DNA of 50,045 nucleotides, taken from Terriglobia bacterium. Its GTDB lineage: Bacteria > Acidobacteriota > Terriglobia > Acidiferrales > UBA7541. Position numbers and translations under genes: made by a program. Below the pieces are notes generated by a model, which searched no databases, had not been told where the DNA came from, and worked only from the letters and a program-made list of their open reading frames with translations. The stretch covers positions 1-50,045 of the forward strand of contig JAIQFB010000011.1 of assembly GCA_020073485.1 (NCBI GenBank), given 5' to 3'. Each line of letters starts with the position of its first letter. Within the stretch, counting starts at the first letter, position 1. Below are positions 27,052-38,700 of this stretch, piece after piece.

Positions 27052-27096
27052 GCGCGCCAGTCCTTTTTGTGTCTGCGTATTTTCGAGTGAAAGTCC

Positions 27097-27116
27097 CCGT
27101 CCGCCGCGGCGGACGG
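27097..27116. repeat. palindrome with core GTCCGCCGCGGCGGAC, copy 2
   Basis: A perfect 20-base palindrome just upstream of proS; the longer copy is at 9894-9915. It lies in the proS leader or promoter region. Confidence 0.8.
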
Positions 27117-27194
27117 TCTAGAGCGTGATGCAACGCGGTGAAAATCAAGAGAAAGAAGCGTATCCGACGCTGCCAGGAGTGTCAACGGCGCTTA

Positions 27195-27275
27195 GTAGGA
27201 CAGGAACTCTTGCCTGTCCGGTTTTGATGTGAGGCGATGACAATCTAAACCGGACAGGCAAGAGCGCCTGTCCTA
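27195..27275. repeat. GTAGGACAGG long inverted repeat
   Basis: Outer arms GTAGGACAGG (27195-27204) and CCTGTCCTA (27267-27275), inner perfect 18-base arms (27207-27224 and 27247-27264) around a 22-base loop. The right arm holds the TAG stop of the DUF4440-like gene (27273-27275). Related arms are at 2862-3121. Confidence 0.88.
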
Positions 27276-28151
27276 TTGAATCGTCGTCTGATAGCTGAAG
27301 AGTTCCAGCCACGTCTTCCGCTGCTTGATCCAGATGCGGGTGACGTGCAGCGCCTTGCCGTGCTCGGGCTGCTGCAGCGACGTCATGACCATGGTGTCGC
27401 CATACTGAAACATGCGCGCGCTCACCAGCGGGAACGGCGCGATGCCCGCCTGCCTCTGATGATCCAGGCCCGCCATGCGCGTCTGCTTGTCCAGGGGACG
27501 ATCGCTGTTGGATGTGACCGCAAAAAATTCGTCGGCGATATGCGCGCCCCAGGCGGCGGAATCGTGCGCGGTGACGGCGGTTTCCACCTGCTGGTATCCC
27601 TGAATGACTTCGCGTTCGTCGTCGCTTTTTGGCGTAAACGGCACGGTTTTGCAGGGGTTATCGCAGATCCCGGCGTCGGAATCGGTTTGCGGCGGAGCGG
27701 CGGACGTGCTGACTTCCTGATAGACAAGAGCGCGCCAACTGACCCCATGCTTCACCCATACGCGCAGGACATAAATATTTCCTCGCTGGACGCGGTGAAT
27801 GGCGATCTTGCGATCCACGCGGTCCATTTCATCCGCCTGATTTTCATCGCCGAGCGCCGGCAGCGGCACATTCCCGAGAACTTGCGTCTTGGTAAGCGTG
27901 CGGCCCTGCGCGTCCGTCCAGGTGAAATCATCATCGAGAAGACGGCCGAGCTCCGTGGTGTCGTTCCGGGCGACCGCTTGCACAAAATCCTGGTCGGGCT
28001 TGAAGGAATGGCCCGAGACATCGGCCCGGATGGCAACAAAATCCGCGATTGGCATTTTCGCAGCGGCCTGCGCGTATACGAAAGTGGCCGCACTGAACAG
28101 TCCGCCGGCAAGCAGCAGATTCGCGCGGAAACGCTTTATTTTGGAATTCAT
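27273..28151 (-). CDS. secreted protein with two DUF4440/NTF2-like domains
   Basis: A 292-residue protein with a signal peptide (1-28, ending VYAQA). Two similar halves each read like the NTF2-fold DUF4440 domain: DFVQAVARNDTTELGRLLDDDFTWTDAQGR in the first, and a second starting REVIQGYQQVETAVTAHDSA with ADEFFAVTSNSDRP. Each is followed by the typical strands ending in VTRIWIKQRKTWLELFSYQTT. Such domains bind small ligands or act as enzymes of unknown type. The start lies about six bases after the stop of the carbonic anhydrase gene, so they are probably cotranscribed. Its stop codon is in a palindromic repeat. Confidence 0.8.
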   Translation of the reverse strand: MNSKIKRFRANLLLAGGLFSAATFVYAQAAAKMPIADFVAIRADVSGHSFKPDQDFVQAVARNDTTELGRLLDDDFTWTDAQGRTLTKTQVLGNVPLPALGDENQADEMDRVDRKIAIHRVQRGNIYVLRVWVKHGVSWRALVYQEVSTSAAPPQTDSDAGICDNPCKTVPFTPKSDDEREVIQGYQQVETAVTAHDSAAWGAHIADEFFAVTSNSDRPLDKQTRMAGLDHQRQAGIAPFPLVSARMFQYGDTMVMTSLQQPEHGKALHVTRIWIKQRKTWLELFSYQTTIQ

Positions 28152-28157
28152 TTCAGT

Positions 28158-28847
28158 TCAGCTCTCCGCAATTTTTTCAACCGGATTCGGAGTGGCACGG
28201 TGAATCCTGGCCTTGTGCGGTTTGGACGCGTGAATGCGAATAAACCGATTCCGCTTGGCATCGTAAGCGGTCACCGTGCCTTTGGCGATGTGATAGACCC
28301 ACCCGTGCAGTTGCAAGTCGCCTTGCCGCAGTCGCGTCGCGACCACGGGATGGCTGCGCAGATTCTTGAGCTGCTCGACGACGTTGCGTTCGGTGAGCGT
28401 GATCAGAAACCGGGAACTTTGCGGGTCCGCTTTGGAGGCCCGGGCCGCGCGCCGCGCCGCACGCGCATGGTGCAGCCACTCCGTCACGCTCACCAGCGGC
28501 TTCAGAGCAGCCGGATTTAGAACGCCCTTCATTACGCCGCAATCCGTATGCCCACACACAATGATATCGGCGACGCCCAGCACGCCCACCGCATATTCGA
28601 TGGTCGCCGAAACTCCGCCGATGGTCCGGGGATACCGAGGCACGATGTTGCCGATCACGCGGCAAATAAAAAGCTCGCCGGGCTTAGTCTGCGTCAGCAG
28701 GCAGGGATCGATGCGCGAATCCGCGCAGGTGATGAACAGCGCCTCGGGCCGCTGCCCCAGCGCCAGCTTATGAAACAGTTCGCGGTGCTTCGGGAAGACG
28801 CGATTCTGAAACCGCTTGAGTCCTCGAAGTATGGTCTCGACAGGCAT
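28158..28847 (-). CDS. beta-carbonic anhydrase
   Basis: Interconverts CO2 and bicarbonate. The zinc ligands and dyad are clear: Cys41 and Asp43 in CADSR, His100 and Cys103 in GHTDCG. The protein is 229 residues, close to the usual length, with no signal peptide, so it is cytoplasmic. The C-terminus is basic (HASKPHKARIHRATPNPVEK). It might supply bicarbonate for carboxylases. The DUF4440-like gene follows closely on the same strand. No good ribosome binding site is visible before the ATG. Confidence 0.95.
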   Translation of the reverse strand: MPVETILRGLKRFQNRVFPKHRELFHKLALGQRPEALFITCADSRIDPCLLTQTKPGELFICRVIGNIVPRYPRTIGGVSATIEYAVGVLGVADIIVCGHTDCGVMKGVLNPAALKPLVSVTEWLHHARAARRAARASKADPQSSRFLITLTERNVVEQLKNLRSHPVVATRLRQGDLQLHGWVYHIAKGTVTAYDAKRNRFIRIHASKPHKARIHRATPNPVEKIAES

Positions 28848-29410
28848 GGCGGTTCATTTTGCAACAGGGGGAGCGTGGGGTTCTAGCTCTAAATCCACAG
28901 GAATGGCTCAGGGCGGGCAAGTCCGAGCAGGCGCCGTCACCCAGGCCTGGTTCGCTTCTTCCGTGCATAAAAATTGAAATCGTGAGATACTGCCGGAGGA
29001 ATTATGCTCGTAGTTGCCGGGGAATTGTGGTGATTCCGTCAGGGGCGCAGTAGCATACTTTTCTGGTCACGTTCCGTCGAAGAATTCAGGCCTGAATGAT
29101 GCAGGATCGGATCTGCGATCCAAGGCTCGCCGCGCGTCTAGAAGACGTGTAACGCGTTGAAATAAAACCGCTTGCACGTGCAATGACGATGCGTGTAACC
29201 GGATGATTGGGCCCTACCCGTCGGGCAAGGACTAGGGGGAAGTACCGTTTTGCCCGTATGGCGCATCTGATTGGAAGCAACGCATTTAAGACCGGAAACG
29301 CCTGACGACTGGACCGGGCTGGTCGCGAGGGGCGCAAAATCTGCTTGGAACCCGTCTAATTTCGGGTGCGGGAACTGCTTGTAACCCGCCTAAAAAAAGG
29401 GGACACCTGC
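28848..29410. other. 563-base divergent gap before rpoD
   Basis: It must hold promoters for the carbonic anhydrase and rpoD, but I find no convincing consensus pair. It contains a perfect palindrome TTGCACGTGCAA (29172-29183), a nine-codon frame with a strong ribosome binding site (GGAGG, ATG at 29004, product MLVVAGELW), and a hairpin GCGGG/CCCGC next to the rpoD start (about 29370-29392). No gene of normal length is supported. Confidence 0.6.
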
Positions 29411-31105
<1,695 letters not shown>

Positions 31106-31141
31106 GAAATAGGGCAGTCCGCGGCTCCGCTGGAGTCTCGC

Positions 31142-31333
31142 CTACTTCCTGTCGAGAGACTTCAGCGAAGTCCAAGGCACATTGCGCGTGATGTGGCCTT
31201 GTCCATCCATCAGCTTGAGATTGGCAGTCTGCATCAGCGAATTGATGTCTGCGATCTCAAACACACCCTCCTGATTCTCCAGACGCACGCGTTCGCCTCG
31301 CTTCGGATTTACCGCACCGGTTCCAGTGTCCAT
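31142..31333 (-). CDS. small SH3-like protein of unknown function
   Basis: A 63-residue protein. The ATG at 31333 was chosen because AAGGAGG lies five bases upstream; the longer frame is coded by non-conserved sequence. The sequence (RGERVRLENQEGVFEIADIN...QGHITRNVPWTSL) alternates short strands as in Tudor or SH3-like folds. It has no membrane segment and no signal peptide. I do not recognise the family. It converges with rpoD and ends 36 bases from it; a functional link is not shown. Confidence 0.65.
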   Translation of the reverse strand: MDTGTGAVNPKRGERVRLENQEGVFEIADINSLMQTANLKLMDGQGHITRNVPWTSLKSLDRK

Positions 31334-31610
31334 TTGAGCCTCCTTGCGTTCAGGTCCTGCATGTGCCGACTGTGGGAAGGGGGATTCCTGGAAGCCATTC
31401 TTACGCCGCCGGGATTGCAAAAGCCAGAAAAATTATTTTGTGGAGTTTCCAGGTGTATCGCATTGGATTCCAATTCTTCCCGCGATGGATGGACCGTGTG
31501 TGCCCGGCAAGAAAATGCAAGATACTAGATTAGCTTGGAGCATTCTAAGAACTGGGATCGGCGCTTAGCGGAATGTTTAAATCCGGGTCACGTTGAGGCG
31601 GCAGGAGGAG

Positions 31611-31850
31611 TTAGCCTGCGGCGCCGGCTGCCAATGTCGCCACGGCTGCGATGTTCTGCAGAAAATTTCCCGGCAGCCCATGCCGCTCCAGCAGATACTC
31701 CGGGCCGTTGTAGGAAACCCAGACTGTTCCCTGGCCATCTTCCGAAATCAATATTTTGAGCGGAAGGTCGATCAGGGCCACCGCCCGGGCGTGGAGCCTC
31801 TGCCCTTCGATCAGCGGGTGGACCCGGCATTCGCGCTGTTGTGCCGCCAC
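31611..31850 (-). pseudogene. broken DUF302 gene
   Basis: The last 55 residues (VALIDLPLKILISEDGQGTV, then WVSYNGPEYLLERHGLPGNF) closely follow the C-terminal half of DUF302 proteins. Upstream in that frame the match is lost, while the next frame reads WRHNSANAGST, which fits the preceding DUF302 segment with one lost base in a C-run near 31815-31822. The N-terminal half is not recognisable in any frame and no start is convincing. I read it as a decaying gene; a sequencing error could explain the frameshift but not the missing N-terminus. The 277 bases up to the next gene hold nothing I can support. Confidence 0.55.
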
Positions 31851-32024
31851 ACGAACGCGAAGGGATGATACCACTCCGGTACATTGTGGACGAGGAACTG
31901 CAGGAGCTTGTTCGGGGGTGCCGCACAAATGGGGATTCTTCAAGGACCGTGGCGCCAGGATTGCGCGCGCAGCGTTCCGCTGCGCGCGCAACGCATCCTG
32001 GCAGTTCAGCTTCCTTCGGATTTT

Positions 32025-32294
32025 CTAGTGGCGGTCGTTATCGGGATGGCCGTGACGCCAGTTCCAGTAGTCCTTTTGCTGGTCTTTGTTCAGTTTGTTG
32101 TACTCGCGATAGTCTTCGTGGTGTTCGCCCAGGTATCGTCGATAGGCGTCGTCCTCGTGGCGATCCCAGTGGTGATAATCACTGTGGTATTCGTCGTAAA
32201 TGCGGACGCGGCCCGCACAGCCGGAAATGCCCGAGGTGAGCAAGAAAGTCATGGCGAGAATAGCCGAAAATAAAATCCGGTTGATCTTGAACAT
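32025..32294 (-). CDS. small lipoprotein, His/Asp/Tyr-rich
   Basis: An 89-residue protein with a lipoprotein signal (residues 1-26, lipobox ISGC, Cys26), so the mature N-terminus is probably lipid-linked. The rest is rich in His, Asp, Tyr and Arg (EYHSDYHHWDRHEDD, DYWNWRHGHPDND), which suggests metal binding or an extended surface tail. No family is recognised. A run of GGGGGGA seven bases before the ATG serves as the ribosome binding site. It would depend on the lipoprotein pathway that ends with Lnt. Confidence 0.75.
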   Translation of the reverse strand: MFKINRILFSAILAMTFLLTSGISGCAGRVRIYDEYHSDYHHWDRHEDDAYRRYLGEHHEDYREYNKLNKDQQKDYWNWRHGHPDNDRH

Positions 32295-32749
32295 GATGAA
32301 GTCCCCCCTTCATTCGCAGGATTTAAAGTGGTAGTCGAACTTGTAATTTCTCCCCTTCCAAAATAATTCCGGGCTCAAGCCGCACGCATCTGATTGCACT
32401 CGCGAGCCGGAAACTTGAACGGCACTTCACCGCTGGAAAGTGCACGTGCCAAGCCATTCCGGCTGGAAATGCGGAAGCTACCGATAAACTCCCCGCCTTC
32501 AATAAGATAAATGGTTCGCACCCCGCACTTTCTTCATTGCCAACGCTGTTGCAGGCAGTTCCCTTTTTACAAACTCCATGGAATTAAGATTCGTTGCTTT
32601 CCGCCGGTCCACTCAGCCGGATTCGCGGGCGACGCGAGAGACAATTCCAGCATCCAACCCTCTGACCTGCCTCCCTGCCCGCAGCTTGAATTCTTGCTCC
32701 AATTAGCATTGCGAATTCGAAATTCAACCCCTTTCCTGGAGGCGCCTTC
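32295..32749. other. 455-base divergent gap
   Basis: Separates the small lipoprotein gene from the beta-barrel gene. It has the ribosome binding site GGAGG of the beta-barrel gene at its right end. I see no gene, hairpin repeat or clear promoter in it. Confidence 0.5.
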
Positions 32750-33244
32750 ATGTTGCAAAGACTGTCAATTCTGCTCGGCCTCATGTTCCTGCTTTCCATT
32801 TCCGCACGGGCGCAAGATCGCGTGGAATTATTCGGCGGATATTCGTTCGAGCACTATGGCGGGACGCCGGGACGCAATCTGAACGGATGGGAAATCACTG
32901 GAAAATACAAAGTGGCTCCCTGGGTGGGGCTTGCCGCGGATCTGGACAGTCAATACGGTTTTCCATCCCAGCCGCAAGCCCGGACGCTCCATTTCCTCGT
33001 CGGGCCGCAGTTTACGTTTCCGGGCAGAATTTCTCCCTTTGTGCATGTTCTGGGAGGGTTCGGGCATTTCCAGGGGAATGGCGGACAAACGTCATTCGCA
33101 GGGGCTCTCGGAGGAGGGGTCGACCTGCGCATTGCGCCGCTGTTTTCGTGGCGTATGATTCAAGCCGATGACGTGGTCACGCGATTTTTCGGCGGGACGC
33201 AGCACAGCATGAGATTGTCGACTGGGCTGGTCATTCGTTTCTAG
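32750..33244 (+). CDS. outer-membrane beta-barrel protein
   Basis: A 164-residue protein with a signal peptide (1-21, ending ARA) and alternating strands typical of an eight-stranded barrel: RVELFGGYSFEHYGG, WEITGKYKVAPWVGLAADLD, FLVGPQFTFPGRISPFVHVL, and a final strand ending in a phenylalanine (TGLVIRF), the usual signal for the BAM machinery. It resembles short OmpA-like/OMP_b-brl barrels common in Acidobacteriota. Function unknown, perhaps structural. GGAGG lies seven bases before the ATG. Confidence 0.82.
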   Translation: MLQRLSILLGLMFLLSISARAQDRVELFGGYSFEHYGGTPGRNLNGWEITGKYKVAPWVGLAADLDSQYGFPSQPQARTLHFLVGPQFTFPGRISPFVHVLGGFGHFQGNGGQTSFAGALGGGVDLRIAPLFSWRMIQADDVVTRFFGGTQHSMRLSTGLVIRF

Positions 33245-33264
33245 TGGCCGGACTGGCGGGCAGT

Positions 33265-34002
33265 TTACGACCGGCTGGTGACGTAGCGTCCTGGTTCGCG
33301 ACTCTTGAGCAGATGCCGCAGGCGGTCGCATACTTGTTCGAGAGACTGGAACAGGTCGTCCAGGCCTTTTGTTTCGCTGGACACTTTCGCGTTGTCGATG
33401 TCGGACATCACTTCCAGGCACAGGTTCGCCGTGCGGCGAATGCGTTCGGCGACGAGCACCGAGGCAACTTCCGAACCGTCGCGCCCGTGCAGTTGGCGTT
33501 CGCGCAGCTGCTGCACAGCCAGCGAAGCGGTGCGAATGAAATCGGCCGCGTCGCGGAATTCGTTGAGCAGGCGCGGGTCGATGCCCTCCGCGCGGAGGGA
33601 CTTTTCGAGCTTTTGCAGCTCGACGCTGGTTTTCTTCACCTGGAGATTGACTCCCCAGAAACTTTCGTTCGGGGCAATGAGCTCGACGATGATCCCGTGC
33701 GAAACGCCTTCCCGGGAGTGAGGCGTGGCCAGCACGCGCGCCTCGACCGATTCCGCAGACAGGAAATTCGTGAGCGTAATCCGCGTGCCCATTTCCGGAT
33801 AGTTGTCCATCTCCAGCAGGCCGCCACTGGCGTTGACCTGCTTGGCGACCGCTTGGGCCTTGAAGGCGACTCCGTCGGGGCCGCGCCAACTGGCCTCCAT
33901 CGGAACCGTTACCAGGAAGCGGGGATTCTTTCTGCGTTCCTGCTTGGAGCCGTCTGGGCTGGTGCCGCGGCTGCCGATGCGCGTTGGTTTCTTTCCCACC
34001 AA
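33265..34002 (-). CDS. PilZ-domain protein with helical C-terminus
   Basis: A 245-residue cytoplasmic protein. The PilZ domain (about 22-130) keeps both c-di-GMP-binding motifs: RxxxR at Arg24-Arg28 and N57-A-S-G-G61 of the (D/N)xSxxG type. The remaining 115 residues are predicted helical (LEKSLRAEGIDPRLLNEFRD onward) with heptad-like spacing. It probably senses c-di-GMP and binds a partner with its helical tail. The start is TTG at 34002 or the next codon GTG at 33999, with GGGGG upstream. A GGGCTC hairpin lies in the leader region. Confidence 0.85.
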   Translation of the reverse strand: MVGKKPTRIGSRGTSPDGSKQERRKNPRFLVTVPMEASWRGPDGVAFKAQAVAKQVNASGGLLEMDNYPEMGTRITLTNFLSAESVEARVLATPHSREGVSHGIIVELIAPNESFWGVNLQVKKTSVELQKLEKSLRAEGIDPRLLNEFRDAADFIRTASLAVQQLRERQLHGRDGSEVASVLVAERIRRTANLCLEVMSDIDNAKVSSETKGLDDLFQSLEQVCDRLRHLLKSREPGRYVTSRS

Positions 34003-34372
34003 TTTCTTTGCCCCCGTTCCCCGTTCAGCGATTCCGAGAATTCGCGATTCTTAAATTCGCGGATTCCCAACGGATTCCGCGTATTTTTCCGGCGGACTTC
34101 AAGGAGAGTCCGCGTATTTTCCCGGCGGGCTCCAACACGAGCCCGCACTTGAATCAGCTTAGATGGGTGGCGAAAAAAATACCACTGTACGGAGGGACAG
34201 TAGCCCGCGAGTGGGTGTGCTTGAAACTGCGGAAGGGACCATTCTCTACTTTTGAACCAGTTCCGGCCGGTACAGCAGGTCGGGAGGAGGAGGAAACCAA
34301 ACAGGCTGAATGGTTTAAGAAGTCAGCCCGCGCCAGGCCCAGCCGGGTGCAAGACTCCGGAATCCGCCGGAT
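34003..34372. other. 370-base gap with repeats
   Basis: Between the PilZ and VWFA genes, both on the minus strand. It holds two direct repeats and the hairpins described separately, and the start region of the PilZ gene. The remainder shows nothing I can support. Confidence 0.5.
34076..34145. repeat. 33-base spaced direct repeat with hairpins, includes GGGCTC copy 3
   Basis: A 20-base word (34076-34095) recurs at 34109-34128 with one change. Each is followed by a hairpin: GCGGACT/AGTCCGC (34092-34113) and CGGGCTC/GAGCCCG (34126-34145). The pattern looks like a small duplicated element. Confidence 0.7.
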
Positions 34373-35473
34373 TTACCCGGCCGGCGTGCCCGCGTCCACG
34401 GTGACATGGCTGGGGATGGGGCGATAGCCGCTGCGCGTGCGGATACGATACTTTTTCAATTTCGGGTCCTTAAGTTTTACGGTAATGGCGCGCCACCCAC
34501 GATTGGGATTCGGCTGGGGATAGTAGCTGAGGAAGTACAGATGCGCGAGGTCATCGCGGATCGAAGCGAACGCGTCGCGCTGATCTTTCCAGTTTTTTGC
34601 GAAATAGGCTTCGCCGCCCGTGCTGGCCGTCATGCGCGCAAAAACCGCGGCGGACGAAGGGTCCAGCTTCGCCTCGCGCGTGCTGATCATGTAAATCGGG
34701 ATGCCCTCGGACTGCGCCAGTTCATCCACGTCTTCCGGGGCGACCATACTGGAATTATCCGGGCCGTTGGAAAAGACCACCACCACTTTTCTTCCGGAAT
34801 ATTGCGCGGCATCCCTCAGCGTCATCAGCAGCGCGTTATAGAGCGCGGAGTCATCGCCATTGACCGTGGAGCGCACGCCGCGAAGCACCTGGGAACGGTC
34901 CTCGGTCAGCGAAGCGGCCCGGAAGAAATCGCGGCTATAGGAGTAGAACGCCACGCGGTAGGGATGATCGAGCGAGCGGACGAATTCGGCGATGGAATCC
35001 TGCGCGAACACGAATCCACGGTCGCGAAACATGTAATTGCTGGTGTCAAACAGGATGAATACGTTGGAGCCGCTCACTGCGGAGGCAATTCCCTCGATGG
35101 TGTCGGATTGCGTGCCGCCGCGGCGCGGTGCTCCCTGGCCACTGTCAGGGACCGCAGGACGGGCCTCCACCTTGGGCTCGGGGGCGGGCAGCGCGGCCGC
35201 GGAAACATTTTGCGGGCCTTCATTGCCTTCCTCGAAGGTCGCCACATTTTGCGGGATGCCGTCCTCGGAGATGATGAAATCCGAAGGACGCAGCCCGGTG
35301 ACGTAATTCCCTTTCAAGTCGGTCACGGCCACATTCAATTGCACCATGGCCACGACCACGCGAATGACGCTGCCGCCGCTGTCCTGACCGGATTGTCCGG
35401 CCGCCACCCAGACGGCCAGACCGGAGATCAAGACCAGAACCGCCATCAAGAGCATTGCAAGTCGTTTTGCCAT
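34373..35473 (-). CDS. VWFA-related protein of the acidobacterial type, secreted
   Basis: A 366-residue protein with an N-terminal membrane or signal segment (residues 5-25). It opens with VVVAMVQLNVAVTDLKGNYV and LRPSDFIISEDG, the leader block of the VWFA-related acidobacterial family (TIGR03436). A von Willebrand factor A domain follows, with the metal-site start DTSNYM at Asp143 and VVVVFSNGPDNS. This family is greatly expanded in Acidobacteriota and its function is unknown; adhesion or extracellular protein binding is a guess. GAGG lies a few bases before the ATG. It is preceded by a stretch with an AT-rich palindrome. Confidence 0.92.
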   Translation of the reverse strand: MAKRLAMLLMAVLVLISGLAVWVAAGQSGQDSGGSVIRVVVAMVQLNVAVTDLKGNYVTGLRPSDFIISEDGIPQNVATFEEGNEGPQNVSAAALPAPEPKVEARPAVPDSGQGAPRRGGTQSDTIEGIASAVSGSNVFILFDTSNYMFRDRGFVFAQDSIAEFVRSLDHPYRVAFYSYSRDFFRAASLTEDRSQVLRGVRSTVNGDDSALYNALLMTLRDAAQYSGRKVVVVFSNGPDNSSMVAPEDVDELAQSEGIPIYMISTREAKLDPSSAAVFARMTASTGGEAYFAKNWKDQRDAFASIRDDLAHLYFLSYYPQPNPNRGWRAITVKLKDPKLKKYRIRTRSGYRPIPSHVTVDAGTPAG

Positions 35474-35572
35474 TGGCCCCTCGTCAACACCCCAGAATGC
35501 GTTACCAGGAACCTGGAACCCCTAGTCAAACTTTCAACACTGAGTAATCTCAACTCGAGCGGCTGACCTGAA

Positions 35573-35588
35573 ATTTCAAATTTGAAAT
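35573..35588. repeat. AT-rich palindrome ATTTCAAATTTGAAAT, copy 2
   Basis: Identical 16-base core to the copy at 1751-1766, flanked by further copies of ATTTCAAAT. Lies between the secreted orphan and the VWFA gene. Confidence 0.8.
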
Positions 35589-35710
35589 TTCAAATCTGAA
35601 ATGAAAGCCGATTCCAGATTGCCCGCGGGAACTTCGCCACGCCCGCGACCCGCTAAATTCCCTCTCTTGTTGCGCAATCCCGCCTGCCCGGCCATTCACG
35701 GCCTAAGCCC

Positions 35711-38700
35711 TCAAAACGGCGGCGCAATACCCTCTAGCAGCCGGGAAGCGGGGTTCGATTTCGGCAGCCCCGCGATTTTTCCCTGCCGGAATTCCTCTCC
35801 GGTTTCGCGCATGGCCCGAAGCACGGCCGGCCAATCCTCCAGGTGCGAGGCGAACGTCTGTTCCACCATGCGCTTGGTCAGCTGCGGAACCAGTTGGTTC
35901 AACATCATCGGCGAATATCCCAGTTCGTCCGCCAAGCGCGCCCAGTACAAATTGTTGGAATCCCAGGATTCGGCCAGCAAACGGCTGGAATAACCCAGGA
36001 AGGCGGGGATGGGCTTCAAGCTCATCAGTTCGCGGGAATTGTTCTGAGCCAACGCGGGGTGAGGCACGCCAAAATCGTCGGAAAGCCTGTCCCAACTCGT
36101 CTCGATTGGATATCGCGTGATCAGGTCATCCAGTTCCTTGCCGGCAAGACCGCGAAGGGCCTTGTCGGCCGGATCGTGAATGCGGAATTCCTTCGCCAAG
36201 TAGAAGGTTTCCCCCGGCGTCGTCAGGGCCAGGGCATCTTCTGGGTGCCCCGAGCGCAGCGCTGAATCCACGTGTTCCAGTGTCTGCGGAAACATACGCG
36301 CGGAAAGAACGTTCAGGGCCTTCTGCCGCAGGGCTTCATCCTGCGCCGCTGACGTGAGAATCTCCTCTCCGGTGCGTTGGTACAAGGCCACGGCGTGCAT
36401 TTCGGTGCGCGAGACGCTCCACCATCGCGGCACAACGGCGCTGGCCATGAACCCCGGCACAAGATCCTCCCAGATCAGCGATTGCACGTTCTGCGGCACG
36501 ATGAAATCCTCTTCCACCTTCGCCAGAACGTAGGGCAAATCGGCGAGCGAGCCGATCAGGTGCGCGCCGCCGCTGGCCGTCCAACCCTGCCCGAACAAGC
36601 GCGGCGAACGCCACGTTTGTTGCTCGGCGCCAGCGACCTCGCCCGAATACTCGCCGCCCGAGAAATCGTGCGAGCGGACGAACAGCGGATTGTGATGCAG
36701 CATTTGCGCGCCAGGCGGTTCGTAGTACGCGTAGTTCACCCCCACGAGCGTGTCCCTAAAAAACGGCGCCAGCAATCCTTGCGCCTCGGTCAATTCCGCG
36801 GGGCTGCCGGGCGCTTTAATCACCTTGGTCAAGTCGGTTCTCATTTGCAGCACAGTGTGGCGATTGCTGTAAAGCCCGGAGGCGAGTTCGGTGCGCTCGC
36901 GCGTGGTGAACAGCGGCTTGGGCATCTCGAATTCGCGCAGCTCGGCGGCGAGAGAAAGCAGGGAGCCGCCGACGTCTTTTCCCTTGGCCATTTGATTCAG
37001 GCCGTCGCCCAGCGCGAGCAGCGTATCCAGGGAAACCAGCCGCTGGTCATCCATCGCCTGGCGCATCCGGCTGGCCATTTCGGACCGCAACTGTTGCCCT
37101 TCCTTGGTGGTCTGATTGGGGCCCGCGAGCAGTGCCAGGAGCTGGTCCTGGGAAAGCGAGGTTCTCCCGGTCGAGGCGCGCAGCAATTCGGCAAGCGCGG
37201 TTTTCCCGGCCACAAAAATCTGCGTGGGCGTGCGGACGGACGCGAAGGGATTGACAATTTTTTGCCAGGAATCGTTTAGGCTATCGTCGGGAATTTCTCC
37301 CTGCCGCGCCAGGATTTGCCAGAGCCCCACATTGGCCTGGAACGTGCCCAGCGCGTCGGTCCTTTGCAGCAGGTCCGGAATTTGATCCAGGCTTTCGGCC
37401 ACGGCGAAAAACCGGGTGACGGAGAGATCGTTGAGGGCGTGAAATTCCGAGAAGATCGGATATTGGTCGCCGAACCTCTGGAACTTATCGGCCAGCAAGT
37501 GATCGGTCTGGGCGCTCAAGAGCTGCTCGGGAGAGCGTCCCCGGTCGATCTCGGTTAGCGCCAGGAACGTTTGCAGCGGCCCTGCGGAAAAGGACAATCT
37601 GGAAACTCCGAACATGCCTTCGATCACCTGCTCCGGATTGTTCCACCCGCCGGCTCGCCTGCCCCAATCGCGCAGCAGCTTGGAATCCGACTTGCGCTTC
37701 ATGACGTCCTTCCAGAGAGCCAAATTCCCGGGCAGATGCGGCTGGCCGCCGGCATCCAGTTGCAGGCGCGAAACCAATAAGAAGAGTCCCTGATCCGGGC
37801 GGAAGGAATGCCTCGTGGGGTTGGGGGAAATATCCTGCCCGCGAAACGCTTCATAGAACCGCTTTAGCCGCCCCGGCTCGGTGAAATAGGCTTGCTGCGT
37901 TGCGTCCGCGCGAGACAACGCGTCGTAATAGGCGGTCAGCCAACCGTCATCCTTGAGCAGTAGTTTGCCCACAAATTCCGCGGGCGACTTCGGATTGGCG
38001 CTCACCAATTCCCTCCAGCCCGATTCCGCGGCCGCCCCGCCCGGCACCAGGACGCGGCCGCCGCGAACGCTGATCTGGCTACCGAAGAAATCAAGCACCG
38101 GAGCGGAAACAATCAGCTTCTTCGGGCCGAGCGATTGCCACAAAAGATTCGAAGTTTCCGAATCCATGTTGGATAGCGCCCAGTATAGGCGGGCCAGTTG
38201 CGGATCGCGCAGAATGGAGTCCAGCACACCGCGGTTGGCGTTTTTTTCGGTCAGCAGCCATTCGCCCGGCTTGAACAACACCGGAACCTTGGTGGAAAAG
38301 TACGGCAGAACAAACGGCTTGCCACCGCGAAGCGTCTCTTCCAGGTCAGCCAACGGAAATCCGGAATCGATCGTAAGAAACGCCCGGTTGGCATTGGACG
38401 TTTCCACTGCGGCGTCAGGGCCGCAGGGCTGGCGCAGCCGGTACCCTAGAATCGCCAGCAGCGGCTTGGCCTCCTCGCAATTCGAGACGCGAATCTCTCC
38501 GCCGGTTCCGGCCAGCGCTTGCAGTTCCCGGGCCTGATCCAGGTACCAATTCACCAGAATCAGGTATTCCGTGGGCCTCTTATCCTGGTATCCATTTGCA
38601 ACGACATTGCGGGCGAGCAGCGGCAGCACTTCCTCTGGTGAAACTTTCTGGCTGATCGCCGCCATCCTCATGAAGGAACGCAGCGGCCCGGGAATCGCCG

